Assembly: GCA_934088535.1 (NCBI GenBank)
Contig: CAKOJC010000019.1
Coordinates: 1-22,563, forward strand
From: an uncultured Bacilli bacterium
Lineage (GTDB): Bacteria; Bacillota_I; Bacilli_A; RF39; UBA660
DNA: 22,563 bases
Direction: 5' to 3'
Below, in pieces: positions 14,449 through 22,472 of this stretch. Under the pieces are notes generated by a model, which had not been told where the DNA came from, did not search any database, and saw only the letters and a list, made by a program, of their open reading frames with translations. Position 1 is the stretch's first letter. Every line of letters starts with the position of its first letter. Both the position numbers and the translations under genes were made by a program.

Positions 14449-14859
14449 CTAAAAGCAACTTAAATCATATCCAAATATTGTTCCTATAAAACTGATTATT
14501 GTTGGAAATACTCCAATTAGAAGTAATACTATCCCAAGATTCGTGCACTGTTTACCAGCTTTTTGTAGTGCTTTAGCATCACCATTCATAATTGGTGGAA
14601 TTAGTAATGTCATCCCTTTTACTAAAGCAAGTATTGCTCCTACTATTCTAAGTGTATTTATACCAAGTTTTATTACTTTAACAAGGTTAGGTCTTAGAAA
14701 TTCTTCACAAGTTTGACCAGTAGTTCCAAATCCTTGTGATGCAAGTCCGCCACCGTATTCTAAAATATTTACTGAATCTATTACTTTAGCGTCTATTTTC
14801 ATGATACCTATGAATGTAATAAAAACTATAAATATCAATGTTATTACCTTTTTATTCAT
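14449..14859 (-). CDS. Secreted two-helix membrane protein, VirB2/TrbC (Mbov_0395)-like pilin candidate
   Basis: A 136-residue protein with a signal peptide (about 1-24, cleavage after IDA), a short Gly-rich segment, then two membrane helices: about 58-88 and 109-130. A polar loop near 91-107 with NGDAKALQKAGKQC separates them. This layout (signal, helix, charged loop, helix) is that of VirB2/TrbC pilins and of the Mbov_0395-type pilin-like conjugal transfer proteins. The resemblance is topological plus a loose pattern, not a proven match. Residues 43-135 are about 68% identical, by hand alignment, to the C-terminus of the neighbouring large protein, with three Cys (51, 105, 135) at identical positions. 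It has its own TTGCAA-17-TATAAT promoter, AGGGG ribosome binding site and terminator, so it is probably abundant. No conjugation ATPase is nearby. Confidence 0.83.
   Translation of the reverse strand: MNKKVITLIFIVFITFIGIMKIDAKVIDSVNILEYGGGLASQGFGTTGQTCEEFLRPNLVKVIKLGINTLRIVGAILALVKGMTLLIPPIMNGDAKALQKAGKQCTNLGIVLLLIGVFPTIISFIGTIFGYDLSCF
14455..14733 (-). repeat. Membrane module, copy 1 (in the small protein)
   Basis: 279 bases encoding 93 residues from GFGTTGQTC to DLSC. It aligns without a gap to 15019-15297. DNA similarity is also easily visible, for example the shared tract around TTATTGTTGGAAATACTCC. Confidence 0.9.
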
Positions 14860-14907
14860 ATATAACGCCCCTTTTCTTTTTTAACACCCTTATAAAATAT
14901 GCTCTAT

Positions 14908-14936
14908 ATTATATCATAAAATTCATTTTTTTGCAA
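14908..14936 (-). promoter_or_regulatory. Promoter of the small two-helix pilin-like gene
   Basis: TTGCAA (14931-14936), a 17-base spacer ending TGA (extended -10), then TATAAT (complement of 14908-14913). Leader of about 42 bases, AGGGG 8 bases before the ATG. Confidence 0.87.
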
Positions 14937-14956
14937 GTAAAAGACATTAATCAATT

Positions 14957-14990
14957 AAAAAACACAGGCTATTTTTATTAGTCTGTGTTT
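14957..14990 (-). terminator. Terminator of the large cysteine-rich surface protein gene
   Basis: Stem AAACACAG/CTGTGTTT (14983-14990 and 14960-14967) extended inward by CTA/TAG after one mismatch, with a 7-base loop and a T-rich tail on the minus strand. It separates the two module-bearing genes. Confidence 0.82.
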
Positions 14991-15006
14991 ACAGTTAATA
15001 TGATTA

Positions 15007-16686
15007 TTAACCAGTAATACATGATAAATCATATTTAAGTACGTATCCTATAAAATTAATTATTGTTGGAAATACTCCAATGATTAATAGTACGATTCCT
15101 AGTTTTACACATTTTCTACCTGCTTGTTTTAATTTATCCGCTTCTCCATTTATAATTGGTGGAATAAGTAATGTCATTCCTTTTATGATTGCAATTATTG
15201 CTCCTACTATTCTAAGTGTATTCATAGCTAATTTTATTATTTTTATAAGATTTGGTTTCAAAAGTTCACGGCAAGTTTGGCTACCTGTTCCAAATCCTAG
15301 AGCATTTAAATTCATAGAAGCTGTTCCCAATTTTTCTATTTCATCTCTTAGTTTTTGATTTTCTTCTAAATCCTTTTGAATTTGATCATCAAATTGATCT
15401 TTTATAGTATCATTAATATCAGCTACAGTTTGAGAAATCTGTATATCTAAATCTTTCATACATTTTCTTTGTGTTTCATTAAGTCCCGCTGCTTTGTATG
15501 CATCATCAAGACAGCTTAGACATGCATCTGTTTTAGTACTTCCTACACACTGGGCTTTTGTCTTGTTGACTTTACTACAACTGCTTGGTTTGATATCTGT
15601 CCAAGTATATGAGCATCCTTGTGCACCTCCACAGCAGTAGCAGCTTGCATTAGATGAGGTACTTTGTTCTTTTGAAGAAATTATACATCCAGCCGAACAT
15701 TCTTTTCCACTTTTTGCATTATTTATTTTTTCAATTTGATCTTGAGAAATGTTACATTTACTATATTGGCAAGAATTAATTTTTTCTCTAGCTTTATCTT
15801 TTAGTATTTTTGCAAACTCTTCAGCATCTGACTCTAAAAGTCCTTTTGAATATAAAACTTTGAATTTATTTTTACATTCTGTTTGATATTGTTCTAGCTC
15901 ATTTGTCATTTCCGTAAGTTTTGACAAATCACTTGGGCAACTATATTCATCTATTTTTTTAGATGCTTCTGTAAAACATTCTTCTGCTTCTTTGTGTCCA
16001 TCTACATCATTTACTGTACACGCAGGTATTGGCACATATTCTTCGCCTCCCCAAAAAGCATAAACGTCTGTTTTAAAACCATCTTGATTATCGGTGAAAA
16101 CATATCTATTTTTGGTACTTGTTAAAAAATTTGCATTTGCAGTAAGTCCAAACATTAAAGGACAACCTCCACCATTTTCTGCTGTCCATTCTGTATATGT
16201 TGCCATATTGCTTCCTATTCCATTAGTTCCGTCATATTCTCCACTCATACCAAGGTAGTGCCATTTTGCTCCTGTTGGTGGAACGATATCTGATGAAGTT
16301 GTTGTGCATGTGTTTCCACTAAGCTTAACTATTTTAAATATATAATAATCTCCATCATCCCAATTAACTAGTCCACTTACTTTTGCTTTATAACATCCTG
16401 CAAAAACTATGTTTTCGTCTGCATCTACTGCTTGATATCCCCTTGTTAGTTTGGCATTGGATATACTTAAATAAGTGAAGAAATTTTCATTTTTGACTGT
16501 TCCACTTTCTGAATAAAGTGTATTATTGGAATCATATACACATCCATTTTTTAATTTACCATCTTGGCAATACTCTTCTGTTGCACTTTTTGATTTTTCT
16601 ATATCCTCTTGCGATGCATTAATATTAACTATTGGCAAAATCAATAGTGTTAACATTAATAAAAATAAAGTTATAGTCTTTTTCAT
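15007..16686 (-). CDS. Large cysteine-rich surface protein with C-terminal pilin-like membrane module
   Basis: A 559-residue exported protein. A signal peptide (about 1-24, ending NINA) precedes an ectodomain of about 435 residues with 22 Cys, including a dense cluster (CYCCGG near residue 350, then CxxC-type spacings). The first half is rich in Gly, Tyr, Trp and Thr; a helical, coiled-coil-prone stretch rich in Asp, Glu, Lys and Gln sits at about 410-455. Residues 464-556 repeat the two-helix module of the neighbouring small protein, with its three Cys conserved. There is no LPXTG signal. Start ATG 16686 has AGGTG 5 bases upstream; a GTG two codons earlier is possible. It has its own promoter and terminator. 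I do not recognise the ectodomain. The architecture suggests a pilin-like or membrane subunit displaying an adhesive or sensing head. Confidence 0.85.
   Translation of the reverse strand: MKKTITLFLLMLTLLILPIVNINASQEDIEKSKSATEEYCQDGKLKNGCVYDSNNTLYSESGTVKNENFFTYLSISNAKLTRGYQAVDADENIVFAGCYKAKVSGLVNWDDGDYYIFKIVKLSGNTCTTTSSDIVPPTGAKWHYLGMSGEYDGTNGIGSNMATYTEWTAENGGGCPLMFGLTANANFLTSTKNRYVFTDNQDGFKTDVYAFWGGEEYVPIPACTVNDVDGHKEAEECFTEASKKIDEYSCPSDLSKLTEMTNELEQYQTECKNKFKVLYSKGLLESDAEEFAKILKDKAREKINSCQYSKCNISQDQIEKINNAKSGKECSAGCIISSKEQSTSSNASCYCCGGAQGCSYTWTDIKPSSCSKVNKTKAQCVGSTKTDACLSCLDDAYKAAGLNETQRKCMKDLDIQISQTVADINDTIKDQFDDQIQKDLEENQKLRDEIEKLGTASMNLNALGFGTGSQTCRELLKPNLIKIIKLAMNTLRIVGAIIAIIKGMTLLIPPIINGEADKLKQAGRKCVKLGIVLLIIGVFPTIINFIGYVLKYDLSCITG
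15019..15297 (-). repeat. Membrane module, copy 2 (C-terminus of the large surface protein)
   Basis: 279 bases encoding 93 residues from GFGTGSQTC to DLSC. About 65 of 95 aligned residues, flanks included, are identical to copy 1 at 14455-14733, and most substitutions are Ile/Val/Leu or Lys/Arg exchanges. Confidence 0.9.
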
Positions 16687-16719
16687 ACTCACACCTACTA
16701 TTACTATTCTCTATTTTTA

Positions 16720-16747
16720 ATTTTATCATATTTAAATAATTATACAA
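16720..16747 (-). promoter_or_regulatory. Promoter of the large surface protein gene
   Basis: TTGTAT (complement of 16742-16747), a 16-base spacer ending in TGA, then TAAAAT (complement of 16720-16725). It lies back to back with the recU promoter in the 140-base divergent region 16687-16826. Confidence 0.6.
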
Positions 16748-16804
16748 TAGTTAATTACTTTACATTTATTATTACAATAGATAGAAAAAAATGCATAAAT
16801 ATAG

Positions 16805-16822
16805 TATAATTAGATTGGTGAT
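16805..16822 (+). promoter_or_regulatory. recU -10 element with immediate SD (ultra-short leader)
   Basis: TATAAT at 16805-16810 is followed after 6 bases by GGTGAT (16817-16822) and 4 bases later by the GTG start. TAGAAA at 16782-16787 is a 4/6 match to -35 at 17-base spacing. Confidence 0.6.
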
Positions 16823-16826
16823 TTTG

Positions 16827-17354
16827 GTGGATACTAGTACTTATAAAAACAGAGGTATGTTTCTTGAAAATATATTAAATGACTCTAATACATATTATAA
16901 TAGTATAGATAAGTGTTTGATATATAAGAAGCCTACTCCAATAAAGGTACTTAATGTAAGTTATCCTACTAATAGGTCTCACCTAATAAATAAAGCTGTT
17001 TATTCTAGTATATCTACACTTGATTATAATGGAATATATAAAGGTAAATATATAGAATACGACGCTAAAGAATGTCATAATAAAACATCGTTTCCATTAT
17101 CAAATATAAAAGATCATCAAGTGTTACATATGAGAAAAGCTATTAAACAAGGTGGTATAATTTTCTTAATAATATTTATGAATAATGAGTTTTTCTTAAT
17201 GAAAGGTGAAGATATTTTAGAATTTATTGATGGTGGAACAAGAAAATCTATAGAATTTAGTTATATTAAAGAAAAAGGATATAAAATAGTTGAAAGTTAT
17301 ACACCTAGGCTTAAATATTTAGATGCTGTAGATTGTGCTTATTTTAAGGAGTGA
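16827..17354 (+). CDS. recU: Holliday junction resolvase RecU
   Basis: Resolves four-way DNA junctions in recombination and chromosome segregation in Bacillota. The 175 residues show the family landmarks: YKNRGMFLE, YKKPTPIKV, STLDYNGIYKGKYIEYDAKE and KTSFPLSNIKDHQ. By recall of the B. subtilis enzyme the catalytic triad corresponds to D66, D79 and K81 here; position 79 is usually Glu. An open frame extends to ATG 16791, but the -10 element lies inside it, so I take GTG 16827, which has GGTGAT with a 4-base gap, the same arrangement as nfo. A class A PBP gene starts 2 bases after the stop, the conserved recU-pbp pair. Confidence 0.9.
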   Translation: MDTSTYKNRGMFLENILNDSNTYYNSIDKCLIYKKPTPIKVLNVSYPTNRSHLINKAVYSSISTLDYNGIYKGKYIEYDAKECHNKTSFPLSNIKDHQVLHMRKAIKQGGIIFLIIFMNNEFFLMKGEDILEFIDGGTRKSIEFSYIKEKGYKIVESYTPRLKYLDAVDCAYFKE

Positions 17355-17356
17355 TT

Positions 17357-20158
17357 ATGGGAAAATTAAATCTTAAAGATAAAATTAGAAAAAAGAAGGA
17401 TGAAGGTATTGTGAAAAGAAAAGTTAGAAATGAAGAAAATGATAGACCTAAAAAAAGATTTAGATTCTGGTATTGGTTTTTAGTAGTCGTTATGTTCTTT
17501 GCTATTATTGGGTTTATAGGTGGTATAGGTTTTTGCTACTATATAGTAAAGAGTGCTCCAGAGTTTGATGCCCAAAAGATGTTTGAAAAAGAAGCTACAA
17601 AGGTATTAGATTCTAAAGGTAATATAATTGCTTCGCTAGGAGCTGAGCAAAGAGAAAAAGTTAGTTATGATGAACTTCCTCAAGTACTCGTAGATGCGAT
17701 TATAGCTACTGAAGACTCAAGATTCTTTCAACATAATGGATTTGATGCTCCAAGATTCTTAAAAGCATCTATTAGTCAAGTTTTAGGACGTGGTGGTGGT
17801 GGTGCCTCTACTCTAACAATGCAACTTTCTAAATTATCATTTACTACATTTGATGCTACTGGTATTAAGGGTATAATAAGAAAGTTTACTGATATTTATA
17901 TGTCAGTATTTAAAATAGAAAGAAACTTTACTAAATTTGAAATATTAGAATATTATGTAAATACTCCTTGCTTAGGTGGTAATATCTATGGTGTTCAACA
18001 AGCAAGTAAATATTATTTTAATAAAGATGTTAAAGATTTGAATTTAGTAGAAGCTGCTCAAATAGCAGGTATGTTCCAGTCCCCTAATGGATATAATCCT
18101 TATAATTACCCAGAAGATGCTAATGAACGTAAAAATACAGTTTTATATCTTATGAAAAGACATGGTTATATAACTGATACTGAATATAAGGCTGCTACTT
18201 CTGTTGAAATTAAAGATTTCTTAGAAGGTGGAGTTACTTCTACAAATGAATATCAAGGATTTATAGATACAGTTGTTCAAGAAGTAATTGATAAAACTGG
18301 TAATAACCCTTATGATGTTCCAATGACAATATATACAACAATGGATAAAGACAAACAAGATGTTATAAATAATTTCTATAAAAATCATAAATTTAAAGAT
18401 GAAAAAGTTGAAGTTGGCGTTGGTGTTGTTGATAATAATACTGGTGCTATCTTAGCTGTTGGTGCTGGACGTAATAAGACTGGTGCTCTTACATTAAATA
18501 TGGCTACATTCTGGGGTCAAACAAAGAGACAACCAGGATCAACTATTAAACCTATTATAGATTATGGACCTGCTATTGAATATGCTAATCTTAGTACTTA
18601 TGGACCATTTATTGATGATGAAACTCCTTATGGTAATGGAACTATGAGAAACTTTAATCACAGTTATAGTGGTGTTATGAGTATGAGAGATTGCTTAGTT
18701 AAGTCAATGAATACATGCGCCCTACAGGCATTTAAAATGACTAGTAATGATGATAAAATCAAATTTATTACATCTATTGGTATAGAACCTGGTGAAGGTG
18801 TTACTACTCTTCCTGAATCATATTCAATAGGTGCTTGGAATGGCGTTAGTCCTGTTCAACTTGCTGGTGCTTATGCAGCATTTGGTTCTGGTGGATATTA
18901 CACTACTCCATATTCATTTACTAAAGTAGTTTATACAGAAACCGGAGATGAATATGTACCTGATACAACTCGTGAAAAAGTTATGAAACCTCAAACAGCA
19001 TATATCTTATCTACAGTACTTCAAGGTGTTACTCCTTCTAACGTTAAAGTTAAGGGAACACAACTTGCTTCTAAGACTGGTACTACTTCTTATGATTCAA
19101 GTTTTGTTAGAAAGTTTGGATTAAATGATTCAGTTATACCAGATATGTGGACTGTTACTTATTCAACAGATTATAGTGTAGCTATATGGTATGGATACCC
19201 TGAATGGTTAACTGCTGAGGCTGTTAAAAATGGATATTATTTAAAGAATCAACCTGCTATTACAGAACGTAAAAAGATACAAGCTGAAATAAATAATAAA
19301 ATACATAATGAAAATAAGAAATTTAAAAATCCTGGTGGTATAGTTAGTGCTGAAGTAGAATTTGAAACAATTCCAGCTCAAAAACCTAGTCAATACACAC
19401 CAAGTAATTTAAAGAAAAGTTACTTATTTATAAGTGGAACTGAACCTAGTGAAGTATCATCTAGATTTAGTAAATTAAGTGATCCAACTAATTATACATA
19501 TTCTCTAAATGGAAGAACATTAGATGTTTCTTGGACTTCTCCTGGTACACCTGATGCAGTAGATGAAACATATTTGACAAATTACTTTAATACAGGTTAT
19601 ACAATATGGGCTCAAAAATATTTAGATAAACGTAAAAGTTATAATAATAGTAATATAGGGAACTTTGGATTCGCGGTATATTTAACATCAGGAAGTAGTT
19701 CAACTTATGTTACTTGGACACAAGATACTAGTGTTTCAATAGATTTAAATAAATATTCTGGATATTTCGATGGCGTTATTATTAAGAGTATGTATTCTAA
19801 ATTTAAGAGTAATGCATCAGATGGTATAAAGATATTATTTGACTCAGATACACCTATTGGTACCAATTATGAAGTTTCAATGTTAGGACTTACATATTCA
19901 TATAAAGTTGGTGAAAGTTATAAAGAACTTGGAAACAGTTATGTAGATGGTATTACACTAAATGGTACTAGTATTTTATCAGATGTAACTAATTTAAAAG
20001 TTGCTGCTACTAGTGTTACAAATAGTGATGGCAAAAGTATTAGTCTTAGTGAAATAACTAATGAAACTGGTACGTATAAAGTTACTTATACTATTACATT
20101 TACTTATAATGGTGTTAATACTACTAAAACTAAAGTGCAAACTGTTACAGTAAGTTAA
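17357..20158 (+). CDS. ponA: Class A penicillin-binding protein (transglycosylase/transpeptidase)
   Basis: A bifunctional enzyme that polymerises lipid II and crosslinks peptidoglycan outside the membrane. It has 933 residues: a strongly basic cytoplasmic start, one membrane helix at about 38-64, a GT51 domain with catalytic Glu in ATEDSRFFQHNGFD (E119), GGGGASTLTMQLSKL near 147-160 and the IERNFTKFEILEYYVN region, then a transpeptidase domain with SxxK at 395-398 (GSTIKP), SMN at 450-452 and KTG at 573-575. About 240 residues follow the KTG-containing domain: an FN3-like stretch and a final Ig-like beta domain. AAGGAG precedes ATG 17357; a GTG two codons earlier overlaps the ribosome binding site. 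The gene is coupled to recU. Confidence 0.95.
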   Translation: MGKLNLKDKIRKKKDEGIVKRKVRNEENDRPKKRFRFWYWFLVVVMFFAIIGFIGGIGFCYYIVKSAPEFDAQKMFEKEATKVLDSKGNIIASLGAEQREKVSYDELPQVLVDAIIATEDSRFFQHNGFDAPRFLKASISQVLGRGGGGASTLTMQLSKLSFTTFDATGIKGIIRKFTDIYMSVFKIERNFTKFEILEYYVNTPCLGGNIYGVQQASKYYFNKDVKDLNLVEAAQIAGMFQSPNGYNPYNYPEDANERKNTVLYLMKRHGYITDTEYKAATSVEIKDFLEGGVTSTNEYQGFIDTVVQEVIDKTGNNPYDVPMTIYTTMDKDKQDVINNFYKNHKFKDEKVEVGVGVVDNNTGAILAVGAGRNKTGALTLNMATFWGQTKRQPGSTIKPIIDYGPAIEYANLSTYGPFIDDETPYGNGTMRNFNHSYSGVMSMRDCLVKSMNTCALQAFKMTSNDDKIKFITSIGIEPGEGVTTLPESYSIGAWNGVSPVQLAGAYAAFGSGGYYTTPYSFTKVVYTETGDEYVPDTTREKVMKPQTAYILSTVLQGVTPSNVKVKGTQLASKTGTTSYDSSFVRKFGLNDSVIPDMWTVTYSTDYSVAIWYGYPEWLTAEAVKNGYYLKNQPAITERKKIQAEINNKIHNENKKFKNPGGIVSAEVEFETIPAQKPSQYTPSNLKKSYLFISGTEPSEVSSRFSKLSDPTNYTYSLNGRTLDVSWTSPGTPDAVDETYLTNYFNTGYTIWAQKYLDKRKSYNNSNIGNFGFAVYLTSGSSSTYVTWTQDTSVSIDLNKYSGYFDGVIIKSMYSKFKSNASDGIKILFDSDTPIGTNYEVSMLGLTYSYKVGESYKELGNSYVDGITLNGTSILSDVTNLKVAATSVTNSDGKSISLSEITNETGTYKVTYTITFTYNGVNTTKTKVQTVTVS

Positions 20159-20161
20159 AAT

Positions 20162-20190
20162 AAAAATCCTAATTAATTTTAGGATTTTTT
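20162..20190. terminator. Convergent terminator of ponA and nth
   Basis: An 11-bp stem AAAAATCCTAA/TTAGGATTTTT (20162-20172 and 20179-20189) with a 6-base loop. T-runs occur on both strands. It overlaps the last seven codons of nth. Confidence 0.82.
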
Positions 20191-20804
20191 GTTTGTTCTT
20201 TACAAATGTGTTTTAATTTACAGTTTTCACATTTTGGATTCTTACTAGTACAGTAATATCTTCCAAATAATACGAGTTGTGAGTTTACTCTATTCCATTC
20301 ATTTTCATCAAAATATTTTTTTAGCTTTGTTTCGGTTTTTAGCACATCATCTTTCTCAGTAGTTATTCCAAGTCTTTTTGAGACTCTAAATACATGTGTA
20401 TCAACGGCAAATGATGGAATATTAAATAGTTGTCCTAGTACTACACTTGCTGTTTTTCTACCTACTCCTTTTAATGATTCTAAAAACTCTCTATCATCTG
20501 GAACATAACCTATAGGTAACAAGTGTTCTACTATATATTTAAAATTAATTGATTTTGTTTTATGAAATCCAAGTATTCTTATATAGCTATCTATATCACT
20601 TATCGAAAGTGTATTTAGTTTTTCTAATGTGTCATATTTCTTATATAAGTCTTTTGTCGCTTTGTTTACACTTTTATCTGTTGTTTGAGCTGATAACATT
20701 ACTGATAATAGTAATTCATAGTCTTTAGTATATTCTAGTTCACATTTAGGGTCATTAAATAGTTCATCTAAGTAATTAGTTATTTCTTTTTTATTCATTA
20801 TCAT
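20169..20804 (-). CDS. nth: Endonuclease III (bifunctional DNA glycosylase/AP lyase)
   Basis: Removes oxidised pyrimidines and cleaves the abasic site by beta-elimination. It has 211 residues, the normal length. The helix-hairpin-helix LKGVGRKTA carries the catalytic Lys (about 117), VDTHVFRVSKRLG carries the catalytic Asp (about 135), and the [4Fe-4S] cluster motif C-X6-C-X2-C-X5-C is intact at 185, 192, 195 and 201. The gene overlaps dnaD by 14 bases. Two ATG codons are close together (20804 and 20798) with only a weak ribosome binding site (GGTTAGAT), so the exact start is uncertain. The cca-dnaD-nth genes form one unit ending at the shared terminator. Confidence 0.95.
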   Translation of the reverse strand: MIMNKKEITNYLDELFNDPKCELEYTKDYELLLSVMLSAQTTDKSVNKATKDLYKKYDTLEKLNTLSISDIDSYIRILGFHKTKSINFKYIVEHLLPIGYVPDDREFLESLKGVGRKTASVVLGQLFNIPSFAVDTHVFRVSKRLGITTEKDDVLKTETKLKKYFDENEWNRVNSQLVLFGRYYCTSKNPKCENCKLKHICKEQTKNPKIN

Positions 20805-21387
20805 CTAACCAATCATAATCAAATAGTTCTGTATTTGATTTTTCTTCTTTTATTTTTGATTTAATGCCTTTTTTAGACCACTCATAAACTATTTTATCAA
20901 TATACTTAAAGTTCCTTACGTTATTTAAAATTGCTTCTTTTAAAGCTCCTTTTATTGTCTCTTCGCTTATTCCATTTTCTATCCATTTATTAATTAATTC
21001 ATATTCGAATGATGATAATGTTCTTCCTAATTCTTTCTCAAACAATGCATAAATATCACTACTTGGTTCTTCAGTTTTCTTGTTAAGAGCAAGTCTATCA
21101 TACAATGGATCTAAGCTTACTTTTTCAACTACTTCTCCATTATTATTAGATACTATCATTTCTATATATTTTTTATTTATTAAACTAGTAAATGTGTTAA
21201 ATACTTTTTCTTCTGTGAATCCTAGTTTATTTTGTATATCTTTAGTATCTAAGTAAGAAGATATATTTATGAAATATATTACAAGCAAAAACTCATCTAA
21301 CGTTATATCTATATTACTAATACATTTAATAACATTAGAATTAATTATAAAATCTTTACTTGTAAATATATTTCTTAAATCACTCAT
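20791..21387 (-). CDS. dnaD: DnaD-family primosomal protein
   Basis: A replication initiation and restart protein in low-GC Gram-positives. Of 198 residues, the N-terminal half is a winged-helix domain (TLDEFLLVIYF to KKYIEMIV) and the C-terminal half is the DnaD/DnaB_2 domain, from YALFEKELGRTLSSFEYEL to the diagnostic YIDKIVYEW (YxxxIxxxW). The tail is acidic (YDWLDDNE). GAGG lies 9 bases before the ATG, inside cca, which it overlaps by 8 bases. The dnaD-nth pair is conserved in Bacilli near ponA-recU. Confidence 0.93.
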   Translation of the reverse strand: MSDLRNIFTSKDFIINSNVIKCISNIDITLDEFLLVIYFINISSYLDTKDIQNKLGFTEEKVFNTFTSLINKKYIEMIVSNNNGEVVEKVSLDPLYDRLALNKKTEEPSSDIYALFEKELGRTLSSFEYELINKWIENGISEETIKGALKEAILNNVRNFKYIDKIVYEWSKKGIKSKIKEEKSNTELFDYDWLDDNE

Positions 21388-22465
21388 AATCTGTTTCCTC
21401 TAGTATTTTTCTAATATTTATATTTTTTAAAAATTCTATTATTACATCTTTGGAATTTTCTAATTCTCCATTCATTACTTTTCTCTCTATATATTTATAA
21501 ATTTTTTTAATATATTTAATGTCTATATATTTAACCATTTCTTTTGGTGTTATATCTAACTCTATAACGCTGTGTATTTTATTCATATCTTCGTATGTAG
21601 ATATTTCTCTATCAAGTTTTAATATATAAGCAGCATTTTTAATTATCAAATCGTTGTATACTGCAAGTTCTGCGGTATTTATAGTGCCTTTTTTTATTAT
21701 ATTTGATATGTATGCTGTTATTGTTTTTTCTTCGTTTGAAAATGGCAATGTTGTCTCTATTTGAGCCCATATTCCATATCTATTATATGCTTCTTTTATA
21801 GTATCAAATTTTATATTTAAGTATTTAGATAAATTATAATTTCTTACTATCTCAAAGAACTTATCATAATGATTTGAGTCAAATATTTTATCTAGTTCTT
21901 TCTTTATATATTCTTTTGGCACTTCATTTAACATTTTACCATTTTCTTTTAAAAATTCTCTTATTTCATTTGATAAAGTAAAGTCTAGTGTGCATGCGAA
22001 TCTTATTGCTCTTATAATTCTTGTTTTATCTTCTGTTAATTTTTCTTTTGTATTACCTACTACTTTGATAATTCTATTATCAAGATCTTCTTTAGCATTT
22101 AATAAATCTAATAATTTTCCATTTTCATCAATAGCAAATGTATTAATTGTAAAGTCTCTTCTTAGCAAGTCTGTTTTTAAGTCTTTAGCATATTCTAATT
22201 TGATTGGTTTATTCTTTTTATATTGTAGTTCTTTTCTATAAGATGTGATGTCATAAGTATAGTCTCCATCTTTTATATGATAACTATAATATTCCTTATT
22301 TGGTTTACCAGTACCATTAAATATTTTGATTAAGTCTTCTACTTTGGCGTTAGTGCATATGTCTATATCTTTAGAATCATATCCAAGTAAATAGTCACGT
22401 ACATAACCACCAACTATATAACACTCAAAACCCTCATTAATAATTTTATCTAATATCTCTTTCAT
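21380..22465 (-). CDS. cca: CCA tRNA nucleotidyltransferase
   Basis: Adds or repairs the 3' CCA of tRNAs. It has 361 residues. Class II nucleotidyltransferase motifs are intact: YIVGGYVRDYLLG, then KDIDIC with the metal Asp pair D33 and D35, DLLRRDFTIN near 99-108, and the ED(K)TRIIRAIRFA motif near 145-157. Start ATG 22465 aligns with the normal N-terminus. An in-frame TTG at 22501 would add 12 residues without a ribosome binding site, and it lies in the -35 element. The mRNA appears leaderless. The gene overlaps dnaD by 8 bases. Confidence 0.93.
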   Translation of the reverse strand: MKEILDKIINEGFECYIVGGYVRDYLLGYDSKDIDICTNAKVEDLIKIFNGTGKPNKEYYSYHIKDGDYTYDITSYRKELQYKKNKPIKLEYAKDLKTDLLRRDFTINTFAIDENGKLLDLLNAKEDLDNRIIKVVGNTKEKLTEDKTRIIRAIRFACTLDFTLSNEIREFLKENGKMLNEVPKEYIKKELDKIFDSNHYDKFFEIVRNYNLSKYLNIKFDTIKEAYNRYGIWAQIETTLPFSNEEKTITAYISNIIKKGTINTAELAVYNDLIIKNAAYILKLDREISTYEDMNKIHSVIELDITPKEMVKYIDIKYIKKIYKYIERKVMNGELENSKDVIIEFLKNINIRKILEETDYE

Positions 22466-22472
22466 ATTAATT

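Noticed and set aside
14449..16686. Integrative conjugative element or phage insertion
   Set aside because: No integrase, relaxase, coupling ATPase, attachment repeats or composition shift; flanked by rpsB and recU, ordinary chromosomal genes.
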